Positions 32,806 to 44,241 of a stretch of 64,000 nucleotides of DNA are shown here, one piece after another (within the stretch, counting starts at the first letter, position 1; every line of letters begins with the position of its first letter). The notes beneath the pieces were generated by a model. It had not been told where the DNA came from. It ran no database searches and worked only from the letters and a program-made list of their open reading frames with translations. The stretch spans positions 1 to 64,000 of the forward strand of contig JANQKQ010000023.1 in the NCBI GenBank assembly GCA_028281105.1. Reading direction: 5' to 3'. The DNA comes from Rhizobiaceae bacterium. Its GTDB lineage: Bacteria; Pseudomonadota; Alphaproteobacteria; Rhizobiales; Rhizobiaceae. Position numbers and translations under genes: made by a program.

Positions 32806-35800
32806 ATGATGCACACGGCCCGTTCATCGTTTGACGCACAAGTCCGCACCGACGGCAGCGCGCCTGAACGCGCGGGCTTGTACGACCCGGCCAACGAGCA
32901 CGACGCGTGCGGCGTCGGCTTCATCGCCCATATGAAGGGCGAGGCCTCCCACCAGATCATCGCCGACGGGCTGCAAATCCTCGAAAACCTGACCCACCGT
33001 GGCGCGGTGGGCGCCGACCCGCTGATGGGCGACGGCGCCGGCATGCTGGTGCAGTTACCGCACGAATTCTTCGCCGCCGAATGTGCCAAGCTCGGCATCG
33101 ACCTGCCGGAGCCCGGCGAGTATGCCGCCGGCCACGTCTTCATGCCGCGCGACGATAAAGACCGCGCCCGCATCGAACAGATATTCGCCGACGTCTGCGT
33201 CGAGGAGGGCGTGGAACTGTTGGGCTGGCGCGACGTGCCGGTCGACAATTCCTGCCTTTCACAGGACCCGGAAATCGCCGCTACCGAGCCGGTGCACCGC
33301 CAAGTGTTCATCGGCCGGGGAAGTTTCGAAGGCTCGATCGACGACTTCGAGCGCCGCCTGTTCATCCTGCGCAAGGTGGTCTCCAACCGCCTATACGAGG
33401 AAAAGGGCGGGCTGGACGAGGACTTCTATCCCGTCTCGCTGTCGACGCGCACCATCGTCTACAAGGGCATGTTCCTGGCCTACCAGCTCGGCGCCTATTT
33501 CGCCGATCTCAAACACCCGGACTTCAAGTCGGCCCTGGCGCTGGTCCACCAGCGGTTCTCCACCAACACCTTCCCATCCTGGAAGCTGGCCCACCCCTAT
33601 CGCATGGTCTCTCACAACGGCGAGATCAACACGCTGCGCGGCAACGTCAACTGGATGGCCGCGCGCCAGGCCTCGGTCTCCTCGCCCCTGTTCGGCGACG
33701 ACATTTCGAAGCTGTGGCCGATCTCCTACGAAGGCCAGTCCGACACCGCCTGCTTCGACAACGCGCTCGAATTCCTCACCCAGGGCGGCTATTCGCTCGC
33801 CCACGCGGTGATGATGCTGATCCCCGAGGCCTGGGCCGGCAATCCGCTGATGGGCGAGGACCGGCGCGCCTTTTACGAGTACCACGCCGCGCTGATGGAG
33901 CCGTGGGACGGTCCGGCGGCGGTCGCCTTCACCGATGGCCGCCAGATCGGCGCCACGCTGGACCGCAACGGCCTGCGCCCGGCCCGCTATGTGGTCACCG
34001 ACGACGACCGGGTGATCATGTCGTCGGAAGCCGGCGTGCTGCCGGTCGACGAGGCCACCATCGTGACCAAGTGGCGGCTGCAGCCGGGCAAGATGCTGCT
34101 GATCGACCTGGAGAAGGGCGTCATCATCTCCGACGATGAGATCAAGCGCGATTTGTGCAACGCCAACCCGTATCGCGAATGGCTGGCGCGCGCGCAGATC
34201 GTGCTGGAAGACATGCCGAGCGCGGCGCGCCCCTCGCCATCGACGGCCGCCGAGCTGATCGACCGCCAGCAGGCCTTCGGCTACACCCAGGAAGACCTCA
34301 AGCTGCTGATGTCGCCGATGGCGACCACCGGCCAGGAGGCGATCGGCTCGATGGGCACCGACACGCCGATCTCGGTGATGTCGCGCAAATCCAAGCTGCT
34401 CTACACCTATTTCAAGCAGAACTTCGCCCAGGTGACCAACCCGCCGATCGACCCGATTCGCGAGGAATCGGTGATGAGCCTGGTCTCGTTCATCGGCCCG
34501 CGCCCGAACCTGTTCGACCTGGAGGGCATGGCTACCTCGAAGCGGCTGGAGGTACGCCAGCCGATCCTGACCAATGACGATCTGGAAAAGATCCGCGCCA
34601 TCGGCGATATCGCCGACAACCAGTTCCAAACCAAGAAGCTCGATACCACCTATGCGGCAGACAAGGGCGCCGGCGGCATGGCCGACGCCCTCGACAAATT
34701 GTGCGCGCGCGCCGAGGAATCCGTCCATAACGGCTACAACATCATCGTCCTGTCGGACCGCCAAGTAAGCGCCGAGCGCATCGCCATTCCGGCGCTGCTG
34801 GCCACCGCCGCCGTCCACCACCACCTGATCCGCAAGGGCCTGCGCACCTCGGTCGGCCTAGTGGTCGAATCCGGCGAGCCGCGCGAGGTGCACCATTTCT
34901 GTACGCTCGCCGGCTACGGCGCGGAAGCCATCAACCCCTATCTGGCATTCGAGACCCTGGGGCAGATGCACGCTGACGGCGAGTTCCCTGAAGAGGTCGA
35001 CGCCTTCGAGGTGATCCAGCGCTACATCAAGGCGATCAACAAGGGCATCCTGAAGGTGATGTCGAAGATGGGCATCTCCACCTACCAATCCTATTGCGGC
35101 GCGCAGATCTTCGACGCCGTCGGCCTGTCGTCGGACTTCGTCGCCCGCTATTTCACCGGCACCGCCACCACGATCGAGGGCGCCGGGCTTGCCGAGATCG
35201 CCGCCGAGACCGTAGCGCGCCATCGCGACGCCTTCGGCGACGTGCCGGTGTTGCGCTCGGCGCTCGACGTAGGCGGCGACTACGCTTACCGCATCCGCGG
35301 CGAAGACCATGTGTGGACCGCCCCGGTGGTCGCTTCTTTGCAGCACGCGGTGCGCGGCAACTCCCGGAACCAATATCGCGAATTCGCGGCCCAGGTGAAC
35401 GAATCGGCCCAGGCGGATCTCACCATCCGCGGCCTGTTCCGCATCAGGGACGCGGAGGAATTCGGCTCCAAGCCGATCGACCTGGATGAGGTCGAGCCGG
35501 CCGTGCAGATCGTTAAGCGCTTCGCCACCGGCGCCATGTCGTTCGGCTCGATCAGCCGCGAGGCCCACACCAATCTGGCGATCGCCATGAACCGTTTGGG
35601 CGGCAAGTCGAACACCGGCGAGGGCGGCGAGGAGCCGGACCGGTTCGAGCCGATGGACAACGGCGATTCCATGCGCTCGGCGATCAAGCAGGTGGCTTCC
35701 GGCCGCTTCGGGGTTACCGCAGAATACCTGGCCAATTCCGATATGATCCAGATCAAGATGGCCCAGGGCGCCAAGCCCGGCGAGGGCGGCCAGTTGCCCG

Positions 35801-37497
35801 GCCACAAGGTCGACGCGGTCATCGCCAAAGTGCGCCATTCCACCCCGGGCGTCGGCCTGATCTCGCCGCCGCCGCACCATGATATCTATTCGATCGAGGA
35901 TTTGGCCCAGCTCATCTACGACCTGAAGAACGTCAACCCGCGCGCCGACATCTCCGTCAAGCTGGTCTCCGAAGTCGGCGTGGGCACGGTCGCCGCCGGC
36001 GTCGCCAAAGCCCGCGCCGACCATGTGACCATCTCCGGCTTCGAGGGCGGCACCGGGGCGAGTCCACTGACCTCGATCAAGCACGCCGGCAGCCCGTGGG
36101 AGATCGGGCTGGCCGAAACCCACCAGACCCTGGTCACCAACAAGCTGCGCTCGCGCATCTCGGTGCAGGTGGACGGCGGGCTGCGCACCGGCCGCGACGT
36201 GGTGATCGGCGCGCTGCTTGGCGCCGACGAGTTCGGCTTCGCCACCGCGCCGCTGATCGCCTCTGGCTGCATCATGATGCGCAAGTGTCACCTGAACACC
36301 TGTCCCGTCGGCGTCGCCACCCAGGACCCGGTGCTGCGCAAACGCTTCGTCGGCACCCCCGAGCACGTGATCAACTATTTCTTCTTCGTCGCCGAGGAGG
36401 TGCGCGAGGCGATGGCCGCGCTCGGGTTTACCCGATTCGACGATATGATCGGCCAGATTCAGGCCCTCGACCAGAACAAGCTGCTCGAACACTGGAAGGC
36501 CCAGGGCCTCGACTTCTCGCGGCTGTTCTACCGGCCGGATGTCTCCGACGACGTTGGCATCTATCGCAGCGAGGACCAGGACCATCACCTTGAAGAAATC
36601 CTCGACCGCGAGCTGATCAAGCAGGCCAAGCCAGCACTCGACGACGGCAAGCCGGTCAAGATCAGCCTGCCGATCCACAACACCGACCGCACCGCCGGCG
36701 CCATGCTGGGTGGGGCGATAGCCGCCAAGTACGGCCATGCCGGCCTGCCCGACGACACCATCCACATCCGCCTGACCGGCACCGCCGGCCAGAGCTTCGG
36801 CGCCTGGGCCGCCGCCGGCATGACCATGGAACTGGAGGGCGAGGCCAACGACTATGTGGGCAAAGGCCTTTCCGGCGGCCGCCTCATCGTCTACCCGCCG
36901 GAGATCGCCAAGAAGCTGGTGCCGGAAGACTCCATCATCGTCGGCAATACCGTGCTTTACGGCGCCATCGACGGCGAGTGCTATTTCCGCGGCGTCGGCG
37001 GCGAGCGCTTCGCGGTTCGAAATTCCGGCGCCATCGCGGTGGTGGAAGGCGTCGGCGATCACGGCTGCGAATACATGACCGGCGGCATTGTCGTCGTGCT
37101 GGGCCATACGGGACGCAACTTCGCCGCCGGCATGTCGGGCGGCATCGCCTATGTGCTGGATGAAGCGGGCGACTTCGAGACCCGCTGCAATCTTGCGATG
37201 GTCGAGTTGGAGCCGGTGCCCGAGGAAGATGACATGCTCGAACAGCTCCACCACCACGGCGGCGACCTCGAGCACAAGGGCCGCATCGACGTCTCCTCCG
37301 ACATGACGAGATTCGACGAGGAGCGCCTGCAGCAATTGATCACCCGACACATGAACTACACCAACTCCGCCCGCGCCCGCGACATCCTGGACAATTGGGA
37401 CGATTACCGGCCGAAATTCGTCAAGGTGATGCCGGTCGAATACCGCCGGGCATTGAAGGAGATGGAAGAGCAGCGCCTGAGCGCGGCGGCGGAATAG
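32806..37497 (+). CDS. gltB: glutamate synthase (NADPH) large subunit
   Basis: 1563 residues from ATG 32806 with GGGG 5 bp upstream. A 34-residue propeptide precedes the catalytic Cys35 in [13 protein letters not shown], the glutamine amidotransferase nucleophile. The central and FMN-binding domains contain [18 protein letters not shown] segments, [10 protein letters not shown] and a 3Fe-4S motif [15 protein letters not shown]. The C-terminal beta-helix ([23 protein letters not shown]) is complete. It makes two glutamates from glutamine and 2-oxoglutarate. gltD does not follow directly: a nuclease-like gene is inserted between them. Confidence 0.98.
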   Translation: MMHTARSSFDAQVRTDGSAPERAGLYDPANEHDACGVGFIAHMKGEASHQIIADGLQILENLTHRGAVGADPLMGDGAGMLVQLPHEFFAAECAKLGIDLPEPGEYAAGHVFMPRDDKDRARIEQIFADVCVEEGVELLGWRDVPVDNSCLSQDPEIAATEPVHRQVFIGRGSFEGSIDDFERRLFILRKVVSNRLYEEKGGLDEDFYPVSLSTRTIVYKGMFLAYQLGAYFADLKHPDFKSALALVHQRFSTNTFPSWKLAHPYRMVSHNGEINTLRGNVNWMAARQASVSSPLFGDDISKLWPISYEGQSDTACFDNALEFLTQGGYSLAHAVMMLIPEAWAGNPLMGEDRRAFYEYHAALMEPWDGPAAVAFTDGRQIGATLDRNGLRPARYVVTDDDRVIMSSEAGVLPVDEATIVTKWRLQPGKMLLIDLEKGVIISDDEIKRDLCNANPYREWLARAQIVLEDMPSAARPSPSTAAELIDRQQAFGYTQEDLKLLMSPMATTGQEAIGSMGTDTPISVMSRKSKLLYTYFKQNFAQVTNPPIDPIREESVMSLVSFIGPRPNLFDLEGMATSKRLEVRQPILTNDDLEKIRAIGDIADNQFQTKKLDTTYAADKGAGGMADALDKLCARAEESVHNGYNIIVLSDRQVSAERIAIPALLATAAVHHHLIRKGLRTSVGLVVESGEPREVHHFCTLAGYGAEAINPYLAFETLGQMHADGEFPEEVDAFEVIQRYIKAINKGILKVMSKMGISTYQSYCGAQIFDAVGLSSDFVARYFTGTATTIEGAGLAEIAAETVARHRDAFGDVPVLRSALDVGGDYAYRIRGEDHVWTAPVVASLQHAVRGNSRNQYREFAAQVNESAQADLTIRGLFRIRDAEEFGSKPIDLDEVEPAVQIVKRFATGAMSFGSISREAHTNLAIAMNRLGGKSNTGEGGEEPDRFEPMDNGDSMRSAIKQVASGRFGVTAEYLANSDMIQIKMAQGAKPGEGGQLPGHKVDAVIAKVRHSTPGVGLISPPPHHDIYSIEDLAQLIYDLKNVNPRADISVKLVSEVGVGTVAAGVAKARADHVTISGFEGGTGASPLTSIKHAGSPWEIGLAETHQTLVTNKLRSRISVQVDGGLRTGRDVVIGALLGADEFGFATAPLIASGCIMMRKCHLNTCPVGVATQDPVLRKRFVGTPEHVINYFFFVAEEVREAMAALGFTRFDDMIGQIQALDQNKLLEHWKAQGLDFSRLFYRPDVSDDVGIYRSEDQDHHLEEILDRELIKQAKPALDDGKPVKISLPIHNTDRTAGAMLGGAIAAKYGHAGLPDDTIHIRLTGTAGQSFGAWAAAGMTMELEGEANDYVGKGLSGGRLIVYPPEIAKKLVPEDSIIVGNTVLYGAIDGECYFRGVGGERFAVRNSGAIAVVEGVGDHGCEYMTGGIVVVLGHTGRNFAAGMSGGIAYVLDEAGDFETRCNLAMVELEPVPEEDDMLEQLHHHGGDLEHKGRIDVSSDMTRFDEERLQQLITRHMNYTNSARARDILDNWDDYRPKFVKVMPVEYRRALKEMEEQRLSAAAE

Positions 37498-37520
37498 GTT
37501 TTGAGGCCTGGAGACAGATC

Positions 37521-38060
37521 ATGAACCTCTCATCTGCATCAATGCTCTCTTGCGCCCCTTTCTTGGCCGCGACAATAACAGTTTTCTCTTACCTCGAAGC
37601 CACCGCCGAAACCAGCAAATGCGGAGAGGCTAATGGATGCTTGCTGCTGAAGAATGGAAAACCCGATTATAGATCGTATGAAGCGCAGGTTATCAAGGTA
37701 ATTGATGCCGATACTTTGAGATTAAGAATATATGTTCTTCCGGGATTAACGTATGAAATTAATATCAGGTCTCGTGGAATTGATGCTCCCGAGTTTTTCC
37801 AACCGGCTTGCCTCAAGGAAAAACTATCTGCAGAAGAAGCAAAGTCGTCGATTGAAAGAAAATTTCCGGTTGATTCATGGGTTTTGGTGCGAAACCTGGA
37901 ATTCGGCAAATATGGGCAGCGTCTGGTGGGCGACATTGACAGATGGATATCTGACAGGTTTCAGAGCGTTACAGAAGAACTTCTGGACAAGCCAGGTCGG
38001 TGGGGAGTTCCCGATCCTGATGGAACCAGTGAATATGATTGGTGCAAGGAGGCTAGTTAA
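37521..38060 (+). CDS. secreted thermonuclease-like (SNase) protein between gltB and gltD
   Basis: 179 residues from ATG 37521 (GGAG 7 bp upstream). An N-terminal signal-like segment (LSCAPFLAATITVFSYLEATAE) precedes an SNase fold: AQVIKVIDADTLRLRI, IRSRGIDAPEF and KYGQRLVGDI. Residues equivalent to Asp21, Arg35, Asp40, Glu43 and Arg87 of staphylococcal nuclease appear to be present, so activity is plausible. Codon use and composition differ sharply from the neighbours: 74 of 180 bases (41%) are G or C in 37621-37800, against well over 60% around it. The stop TAA touches the TTG start of gltD, whose Shine-Dalgarno lies inside this gene. Confidence 0.8.
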   Translation: MNLSSASMLSCAPFLAATITVFSYLEATAETSKCGEANGCLLLKNGKPDYRSYEAQVIKVIDADTLRLRIYVLPGLTYEINIRSRGIDAPEFFQPACLKEKLSAEEAKSSIERKFPVDSWVLVRNLEFGKYGQRLVGDIDRWISDRFQSVTEELLDKPGRWGVPDPDGTSEYDWCKEAS

Positions 38061-39479
38061 TTGGGTAAAGTAACCGGCTTTCTCGAAATCGATCGCCAGG
38101 ACCGGCGTTATCGGCCCGCCGCCGATCGCATTCGCCATTACAAGGAATTCGTCATCGAGCCGCCCGCCGACCGGGTACGCGAGCAGGCGGCGCGCTGCAT
38201 GGACTGCGGCATTCCCTACTGTCACACCGGCTGCCCGATCCACAACCAGATCCCCGACTGGAACGATCTGGTCTATCAGGACAACTGGGCGGACGCGCTC
38301 GCCAACCTGCACTCGACCAACAACTTCCCCGAATTCACCGGCCGGGTGTGCCCCGCCCCGTGCGAGGCCGCCTGCACGTTGAACCTGATCGACGCGCCGG
38401 TGACCATCAAGTCGATCGAGCTGGCGCTAATCGATCGGGGCTGGCAGGAAGGCTGGGTCGGCCCGCAGCCGGCCGCCGCCAAGACCGGCAAGCGCGTCGC
38501 AGTGATCGGCTCGGGACCGGCCGGCATGGCCTGCGCCCAGCAACTGGCCCGCGCCGGCCACGACGTGCATCTCTATGAGAAACACGCCAAGGCCGGCGGC
38601 CTGCTGCGCTACGGCATTCCCGACTTCAAGATGGAAAAGCACCACATCGACCGCCGGGTCGAGCAGATGCAGGCCGAGGGCGTCACCTTCCACTACGGAG
38701 TCCATGTCGGCGAGGACGATGGAACCGACAAGCTGGTCGACGGCCACGACGCGGTGGTGGTCGCCACCGGCGCCGAGAAGCCGCGAGACCTGCCCATCGA
38801 AGGCCGCGATTTGCGCGGCATCCACTTCGCCATGGACTTCCTGCCCCAGCAGAACCGTCGGGTCGGCGACGAACCGCTCGACAATGCCAGCCCGATTCTC
38901 GCCGGCGGCAAGCATGTGGTGGTGATCGGCGGCGGCGACACCGGGTCGGACTGCATCGGCACCTCGGTGCGCCAGGGCGCGCTTTCGGTCACCCAGCTGG
39001 AGATCATGCCGATCCCGCCCGAGCGCGAGGACAAGCTGCTGACCTGGCCCAACTGGCCGCTGAAGCTGCGCACCTCGTCAAGCCATGAGGAGGGCGCCCA
39101 GCGCGAGTTCTCGGTGATCACGCAGGAATTCGATGGCCGCGACGGCGACGTGACCCACCTGGTCTGCGCTCGAGTTGACGACAAGTTCCAGCCGGTCGAG
39201 GGTTCCGCCTTCAAGCTGAAGGCCGACCTGGTGCTGCTGGCGATGGGTTTCGTCTCGCCGGTGCACGAAGGACTGCTGGAACGGCTGGGCCTCAAGCTCT
39301 CCGATCGCGGCAACATCGACGCCGACGATCGCGATTACGCCGCCAGCGCGGACAAGATCTTCGCCGCCGGCGACTGCCGCCGCGGCCAGTCCCTCGTCGT
39401 GTGGGCGATCCGCGAGGGCCGCCAGGCCGCCCGCGCCGTCGATGAATTTCTGATGGGATCGAGCGACCTGCCGCGCTGA
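38061..39479 (+). CDS. gltD: glutamate synthase (NADPH) small subunit
   Basis: 472 residues starting at TTG 38061 ([20 protein letters not shown], the standard GltD beginning) with a strong AAGGAGG 8 bp upstream. The N-terminal cysteines ([14 protein letters not shown] and [10 protein letters not shown]) bind the two 4Fe-4S clusters, and two dinucleotide-binding motifs follow ([28 protein letters not shown]). It passes electrons from NADPH to GltB. The use of TTG and the abutting nuclease stop make its translation depend on the inserted gene. Confidence 0.97.
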   Translation: MGKVTGFLEIDRQDRRYRPAADRIRHYKEFVIEPPADRVREQAARCMDCGIPYCHTGCPIHNQIPDWNDLVYQDNWADALANLHSTNNFPEFTGRVCPAPCEAACTLNLIDAPVTIKSIELALIDRGWQEGWVGPQPAAAKTGKRVAVIGSGPAGMACAQQLARAGHDVHLYEKHAKAGGLLRYGIPDFKMEKHHIDRRVEQMQAEGVTFHYGVHVGEDDGTDKLVDGHDAVVVATGAEKPRDLPIEGRDLRGIHFAMDFLPQQNRRVGDEPLDNASPILAGGKHVVVIGGGDTGSDCIGTSVRQGALSVTQLEIMPIPPEREDKLLTWPNWPLKLRTSSSHEEGAQREFSVITQEFDGRDGDVTHLVCARVDDKFQPVEGSAFKLKADLVLLAMGFVSPVHEGLLERLGLKLSDRGNIDADDRDYAASADKIFAAGDCRRGQSLVVWAIREGRQAARAVDEFLMGSSDLPR

Positions 39480-39480
39480 T

Positions 39481-39505
39481 GCGAGCCTGATCAGTACGGG
39501 CTCGC
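39481..39505. terminator. stem-loop between convergent gltD and SGNH gene
   Basis: GCGAGCC and GGCTCGC form a 7-bp stem around an 11-nt loop just after the gltD stop and overlapping the end of the opposite gene. No T-run, so terminator function is tentative. Confidence 0.4.
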
Positions 39506-40732
39506 GCCGCCTTCCGCCACGGGCTCGGGCGCGCCGGAGAAGCTGGCGTAATCCACCCTGCCCGGCCGCGGCCTGGAGAGCATCCCGTTCACCACCAGCT
39601 CATAGGCGACGCTCTGATCCGCGCTTTCGTCGCTCATGATCTCGCCGGCGCCTTCGAGCACGAAACCGCCGTCCACCGCCGGTCCGGCAAGCGATACGAC
39701 GATGGTCCGTCCGGTCGACGCGGGGTCATATTCCGCCGTTTGCGTGTCGCTCGCATCCGCACCGGGCAACGATGCCAGCAGTTGCTCATTGCCGATGCCC
39801 GTCGCCCGCCGGATCGCCCGCTCGGCATAGAAAGCCAGCTTGCGTTTTCCGGTCCGTGTCATGTTGATGCCGTCGGAACCGCGAAGCCGCTTGATCTGGC
39901 CGGAAACGTCCGGACCGGCGCTGACGAACTTGCCTTCCGCGTTGGTAAACCCGTCCCAGATGTCCACGAAGGCGCCGCCCACCGCCTCGCTCTTTTCGCG
40001 ATAGATCTCGTTGAGCACCAGATAATCGTTCGACATGCGGGTCGAGCGCACCGGCGGCAGGCCCATCCAGATCAGCGGCACACCCTTCTCGTTGACCGTG
40101 TTGGCGAGCTGCTCGACCCGTTGGTTGTAATGCCCCGTCCAGGTTTCCGTGAACTTCTCCACCCGGCCGTCGGGAAGACGCATCTGCTGCCGGTCGTTCA
40201 TGCCCAACAGCACGACCACCGCCGACGGCTTGAATTCGTCCATGTGACCGGCGATGGAGCCTGGCCAATCCTTGACGTCGTCGCGCACGAAACCGGATAG
40301 TCCCTGTGACTGATCGACGACGATCACGTTGGCGTTGGCGGCATAGAGCTGTTCCAGACCCCAGGCCAATCCGCCGGCCATGAAATCGCCGACGATGAGG
40401 ATTTTGGCCGCGTTCTCGCTTTTCTCCACCGCAGCCGGCTCCGGCGCTCGCGCCACCGCCTGGCCCGCGGGCTGCCTACTTCCGGACCGGTTTCGCCGGC
40501 GCTCGACGCGCACCCGGCGTCCTCGCTCGATCCTCTCTCGCGCGCGCTGCGCGCGTTCGCGAAACGTGCCGCGCTTGCCGAACAGGATTTCGAAGATGTT
40601 GCCGGGCTTTTTGGCCTTGGGCTTGGATTGCGCGAACGCCGGCGCAGTGCCCAACAGGCCTCCCTGCGGCAACGGCGTTATCGCCAGCGCGACAACGATG
40701 AGGACAATCGCTTTAACGGCGGTCTTGTACAT
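39491..40732 (-). CDS. exported SGNH-hydrolase-like protein (DUF459)
   Basis: 413 residues from ATG 40732 (an upstream ATG at 40774 gives a Pro/Arg leader without signal features). A signal peptide ends near AFAQ. A very basic Arg-rich stretch (ERAQRARERIERGRRVRVERRRNR) follows, then the SGNH-like domain: ILIVGDFMAGGLAWGLEQ (the nucleophile position of the GDS motif appears as GDF), VVVLLGMNDRQ and DGINMTRTGKRKLA. DUF459 proteins are periplasmic and may act on acylated glycans. The atypical block I raises doubt about hydrolytic activity. It lies 64 bp after the MltB-type gene on the same strand. Confidence 0.8.
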   Translation of the reverse strand: MYKTAVKAIVLIVVALAITPLPQGGLLGTAPAFAQSKPKAKKPGNIFEILFGKRGTFRERAQRARERIERGRRVRVERRRNRSGSRQPAGQAVARAPEPAAVEKSENAAKILIVGDFMAGGLAWGLEQLYAANANVIVVDQSQGLSGFVRDDVKDWPGSIAGHMDEFKPSAVVVLLGMNDRQQMRLPDGRVEKFTETWTGHYNQRVEQLANTVNEKGVPLIWMGLPPVRSTRMSNDYLVLNEIYREKSEAVGGAFVDIWDGFTNAEGKFVSAGPDVSGQIKRLRGSDGINMTRTGKRKLAFYAERAIRRATGIGNEQLLASLPGADASDTQTAEYDPASTGRTIVVSLAGPAVDGGFVLEGAGEIMSDESADQSVAYELVVNGMLSRPRPGRVDYASFSGAPEPVAEGGASPY

Positions 40733-40796
40733 GGCTTCCGGTGGTCTCGTACCACGCGCGGGCGAACTTGGCACGCAAAACCCGCGTTCAAGCCGG

Positions 40797-42041
40797 CTAT
40801 CCGCCGTTCAATTTATCCAGCAGCTCGCGCGATGCAACGCCATCCTGCTCAAGTCCGTATTGGTCCTGATAGGCGCGGATCGCCGCGCGCGAGCCCGAAC
40901 CGATATTGCCGTCGATATCGCCGTCATAAAGCCCCAGCCGCGCCATGTGCACCTGCACCGCCTTGCGGCCGATCTCATCGAGCGGCGTATAGCCACGCGG
41001 CCAGGGCTGCACGAAGCCGTCGCCGCCACGCAGGCGGTCGGCCAGATGGCCCACGGCCAGCGCATATTTATCCGCATTGTTATAGCGTTTGAGCACGAAG
41101 AAATTGCGCAGCATCAGGAAGCCGGGACCATCTTTGCCCGCCGGCAGCTTCAGCACCGCCTGGTCGCTCGGGCGCGGAAACGCCTTGCCGCCTACTCGGC
41201 GGAAGCCGGCACGGGCCCATTCGCGCAACGTCATCTGCCTGCCGTCCGCGAGGCTTTTGGCGAACCTGGCCGGCAGCTGCACCTCGTAGCCCCAGGTCTT
41301 GCCGGTCCGCCAGCCGTTCTTCATGAGCAGGTTGGCGGCACTGGCCAGCGCGTCCGGCACCGAGTTCCACACGTCGCGCCGCCCGTTGCCGTCGATGTCG
41401 ACGGCCCAGGCCTGATAGCTCGTCGGGATGAACTGGGTGTGGCCCATCGCGCCCGCCCACGAGCCCACAAGACCCTCCGCCGAAATGTCGCCCGCCTGGA
41501 CGATCTTCATCGCGGCGATCAACTGCTTACGGGCGAATTTCGCACGCCGCGCGTCCGCATAGGCGAGGGTCGCGAGCGCTCGCGCAATCCGGTGCAGCCG
41601 GCCTTCCTGCTCTAACGCCTTGCCGTAGGAGGATTCCATCGACCAGATCGCCAGCAGAATGTGGCGATCCACGCCGAACCGGCTCTCGATCCGGTCGAGC
41701 CAGCCCGCATATTGTTGCTTATGCGCCTGGCCGTCGCGAATGATCTGCTCGGAGATGCGCGCATCCAGATAATCCCAGACGTTCGATTTGAACTCGGGCT
41801 GGTGGTTTGCCGCGCGCAGCACTTCGGGGTCCGGGCTGCTGATGCCGGCAAACACCTTGTCATAGGTGGCGCGCTCGACGCCGGATTTGGCGGCGACGTT
41901 GCGAAAATCGCGGATCCAGCGCTGAAAGCCCTGATCCGCCTTCATGTCCGTCGGCATGGCCAGCATCATTGCCAATCCCATCACCGCCAACGCCCGGCCG
42001 GCGGCGCGCACCACAACGCTCATCTTAACCGATGACGGCAT
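40797..42041 (-). CDS. lytic murein transglycosylase B-like with peptidoglycan-binding domain
   Basis: 414 residues from ATG 42041, chosen because GGAG lies 6 bp upstream; an ATG 12 bp earlier (42053) has a poor site. Signal peptide at the N-terminus. The MltB/SLT_2 domain (about 35-330) has LLAIWSMESSYG with the catalytic glutamate at about 136, and GAMGHTQFIPTSYQAWAVDIDGNGRRDVW. The last 60 residues form a PG_binding_1 repeat (ARLGLYDGDIDGNIGSGSRAAIRAYQ). It cleaves glycan strands to 1,6-anhydro products in the periplasm. Confidence 0.92.
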   Translation of the reverse strand: MPSSVKMSVVVRAAGRALAVMGLAMMLAMPTDMKADQGFQRWIRDFRNVAAKSGVERATYDKVFAGISSPDPEVLRAANHQPEFKSNVWDYLDARISEQIIRDGQAHKQQYAGWLDRIESRFGVDRHILLAIWSMESSYGKALEQEGRLHRIARALATLAYADARRAKFARKQLIAAMKIVQAGDISAEGLVGSWAGAMGHTQFIPTSYQAWAVDIDGNGRRDVWNSVPDALASAANLLMKNGWRTGKTWGYEVQLPARFAKSLADGRQMTLREWARAGFRRVGGKAFPRPSDQAVLKLPAGKDGPGFLMLRNFFVLKRYNNADKYALAVGHLADRLRGGDGFVQPWPRGYTPLDEIGRKAVQVHMARLGLYDGDIDGNIGSGSRAAIRAYQDQYGLEQDGVASRELLDKLNGG

Positions 42042-42218
42042 CGCGATCTCCATTCGCCTACTTTATTAGCAGATTCTGGCAAAAACCGACCCGGCCCGGC
42101 GACGGCCGCAACTGGTCGCGCGGACCTTGTACCGCGGCGCGGGTCAACAATTGGTTTACCGGAGCATTAACCAGGGAAGAACCGGTCGCGCGACAACCGC
42201 GCGATTGGGCGTGAGCCG

Positions 42219-43214
42219 CTAGCTGGCCTGGCGCAGTCGCGGCAGATTGGCTTCCCACGCCAACGCGCTGGAGATGATCGCATCGAGATCGTCATATCGC
42301 GGCTTCCAGCCCAGCCGGCTCATCAACCGGTCGGCGTTCGCCACCATTTGGGAGATGTCGCCCGGCCTGCGCGCGCCGTTGCGCACCTCGAAATCGCTGC
42401 CCGAGATGCGTTTGACCGCCTCGATCACCTCGAGCACGGAGTAGCCCTGTCCATAGCCGCAATTGGCGGTGAACTTAAGCCCGCCGCCGCGCAGGAAACC
42501 AAGAGCCGCATAGTGCGCATTCACCAGATCGCTGACATGGATGAAATCGCGCACGCCGGTGCCGTCGCGCGTGTCGTAATCGGTGCCATGCACCACCAGA
42601 TGGCTGCGCTTGCCCAGCGCCGCCTCGCAGGCCAGCCGGATGAGATGGGTCGCGCCGTCGCTGGAAAGGCCAGTGCGGCCGGCGGGATCCGCGCCGGCGA
42701 CGTTGAAGTAGCGCAGCATGACGTAGCGCAGATCGTGAGCCACCGCGACGTCGCGGATCATCATCTCCGTCATCAGCTTCGACGCGCCATAGGGCGACAT
42801 CGGCGCCAGCACCGCGTTTTCTTTTATCGGCTCGCCGTCCACCGGGTCCCCATAGACGGCGGCGGTGGACGAAAAGATGAACTTGTCGACGCCACGGTTG
42901 ACCGCCGCGGCGACGAGGCTGCGCGATTTGGCCGTGTTGTTCTCGTAGTATTTGAGCGGATTGCGCACCGATTCAGGCACCACCGCCGAGCCGGCGAAGT
43001 GGATGATCGCGTCGATGTCGCGATCAGCGATGATCTGTTCGGAGAGCTTGCGGTCGCCCACATCGGCGACGATCAGCTCGGCGCGCTCTGGAACCGCCCA
43101 GGCAAAGCCCGTGGACAAATCATCGAGCACCACCACGTCCTCGCCGTGGTCGAGCAATTCCCAGACCATATGGGAGCCGATATAGCCGGCTCCACCAGTA
43201 ACCAACACTGCCAT
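42219..43214 (-). CDS. galE: UDP-glucose 4-epimerase
   Basis: 331 residues of the extended SDR family. NAD-binding VLVTGGAGYIGSHMVWEL at the start, FSSTAAVYGDP, catalytic SPYGASK (Tyr-x-x-x-Lys), and RYFNVAGADPAGRTG are all present. It interconverts UDP-glucose and UDP-galactose for exopolysaccharide and LPS; in rhizobia this gene is often called exoB. It is divergent from galU, which supplies its substrate. Confidence 0.94.
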   Translation of the reverse strand: MAVLVTGGAGYIGSHMVWELLDHGEDVVVLDDLSTGFAWAVPERAELIVADVGDRKLSEQIIADRDIDAIIHFAGSAVVPESVRNPLKYYENNTAKSRSLVAAAVNRGVDKFIFSSTAAVYGDPVDGEPIKENAVLAPMSPYGASKLMTEMMIRDVAVAHDLRYVMLRYFNVAGADPAGRTGLSSDGATHLIRLACEAALGKRSHLVVHGTDYDTRDGTGVRDFIHVSDLVNAHYAALGFLRGGGLKFTANCGYGQGYSVLEVIEAVKRISGSDFEVRNGARRPGDISQMVANADRLMSRLGWKPRYDDLDAIISSALAWEANLPRLRQAS

Positions 43215-43341
43215 GACGCCCGCCGGATTGTCGTTATTGGGGTGTCACAGGCTAACAAGGAAAACTTAGGATTGAATAAACCGTCGGATGGTAGTTTACC
43301 GATTCCGTTCAAGCATTTGTAACCAGGCAAGAAACGCTCCA

Positions 43342-44229
43342 ATGACCAGCTTCAAGCCCGTGCGCAAGGCGGTTTTTCCGGTCGCCGGACTGGGCACCCG
43401 GTTCCTTCCCGCAACCAAAGCGGTGCCCAAGGAGATGCTGACCGTCGTCGACAAACCGGTCATCCAGTACGCCGTGGAAGAGGCGCGCGCCGCCGGCATC
43501 GAGCATTTCATTTTCGTGACCGGGCGCAACAAGTCGGTGATCGAGGATCACTTCGATATCCAGGTCGAGTTGGAACAGACCCTGCGCGAGCGCGGCAAGG
43601 CGGAGGCGCTGGCCACCCTGGCCGAGTTCCTGCCCGGTCCCGGCCAGACTTCGTTCACCCGTCAGCAGGAGCCGCTGGGCCTCGGCCACGCGGTTTGGTG
43701 CGCGCGCGAGCTCGTCGGCGACGAGCCGTTCGCATTGCTGCTGCCCGACATGGTGATGCAGGACGTGGACGGCTGCCTTTCGTCCATGGTCAGGCTGTAT
43801 GAGCGCACCGGCGGCAACATCATCGCCACCGAGGAGGTGGCCTGGGAAGAGACCCACAAATACGGTGTGGTCGAAACCGGGGAGGCGGTCGACGGCGGCT
43901 TCCAGATCACCGGCATGGTGGAAAAACCGCCGGCCGGCACCGCGCCGTCGAACCTGTTCATCAACGGCCGCTACATCCTGCAGCCGGAGATCTTCGCCAT
44001 CCTGTCAGAACATCAGAAGGGTGCGGGCGGCGAGATCCAGATCACTGACGCGATGGCCCGGCTGATGCAGATCCAGAAGTTCTACGGCTACCGGTTCACC
44101 GGCCGCACTTTCGACTGCGGCTCCAAGGAGGGTTTCGTAAAAGCCAATGTGGCGTTCGCCATGTGGCAACCGGAACTGGCCGACGCGCTGCGCCCCGAAT
44201 TCGAGGCGTTGATCGAACAAGCTGAATGA
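43342..44229 (+). CDS. galU: UTP-glucose-1-phosphate uridylyltransferase
   Basis: 295 residues from ATG 43342. Nucleotidyltransferase hallmarks are [68 protein letters not shown] and LLPDMVM. It makes UDP-glucose from UTP and glucose-1-phosphate. Divergent from galE across a 127-bp gap and convergent with the beta-barrel gene (12-bp gap). Confidence 0.96.
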   Translation: MTSFKPVRKAVFPVAGLGTRFLPATKAVPKEMLTVVDKPVIQYAVEEARAAGIEHFIFVTGRNKSVIEDHFDIQVELEQTLRERGKAEALATLAEFLPGPGQTSFTRQQEPLGLGHAVWCARELVGDEPFALLLPDMVMQDVDGCLSSMVRLYERTGGNIIATEEVAWEETHKYGVVETGEAVDGGFQITGMVEKPPAGTAPSNLFINGRYILQPEIFAILSEHQKGAGGEIQITDAMARLMQIQKFYGYRFTGRTFDCGSKEGFVKANVAFAMWQPELADALRPEFEALIEQAE

Positions 44230-44241
44230 CGGCGCGCTCCA

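Noticed and set aside
34858..37350. Long open frame (830 codons) on the minus strand
   Set aside because: It is antisense to gltB, whose protein is unmistakable. The antisense product shows no family motif; long antisense frames are normal at this G+C.
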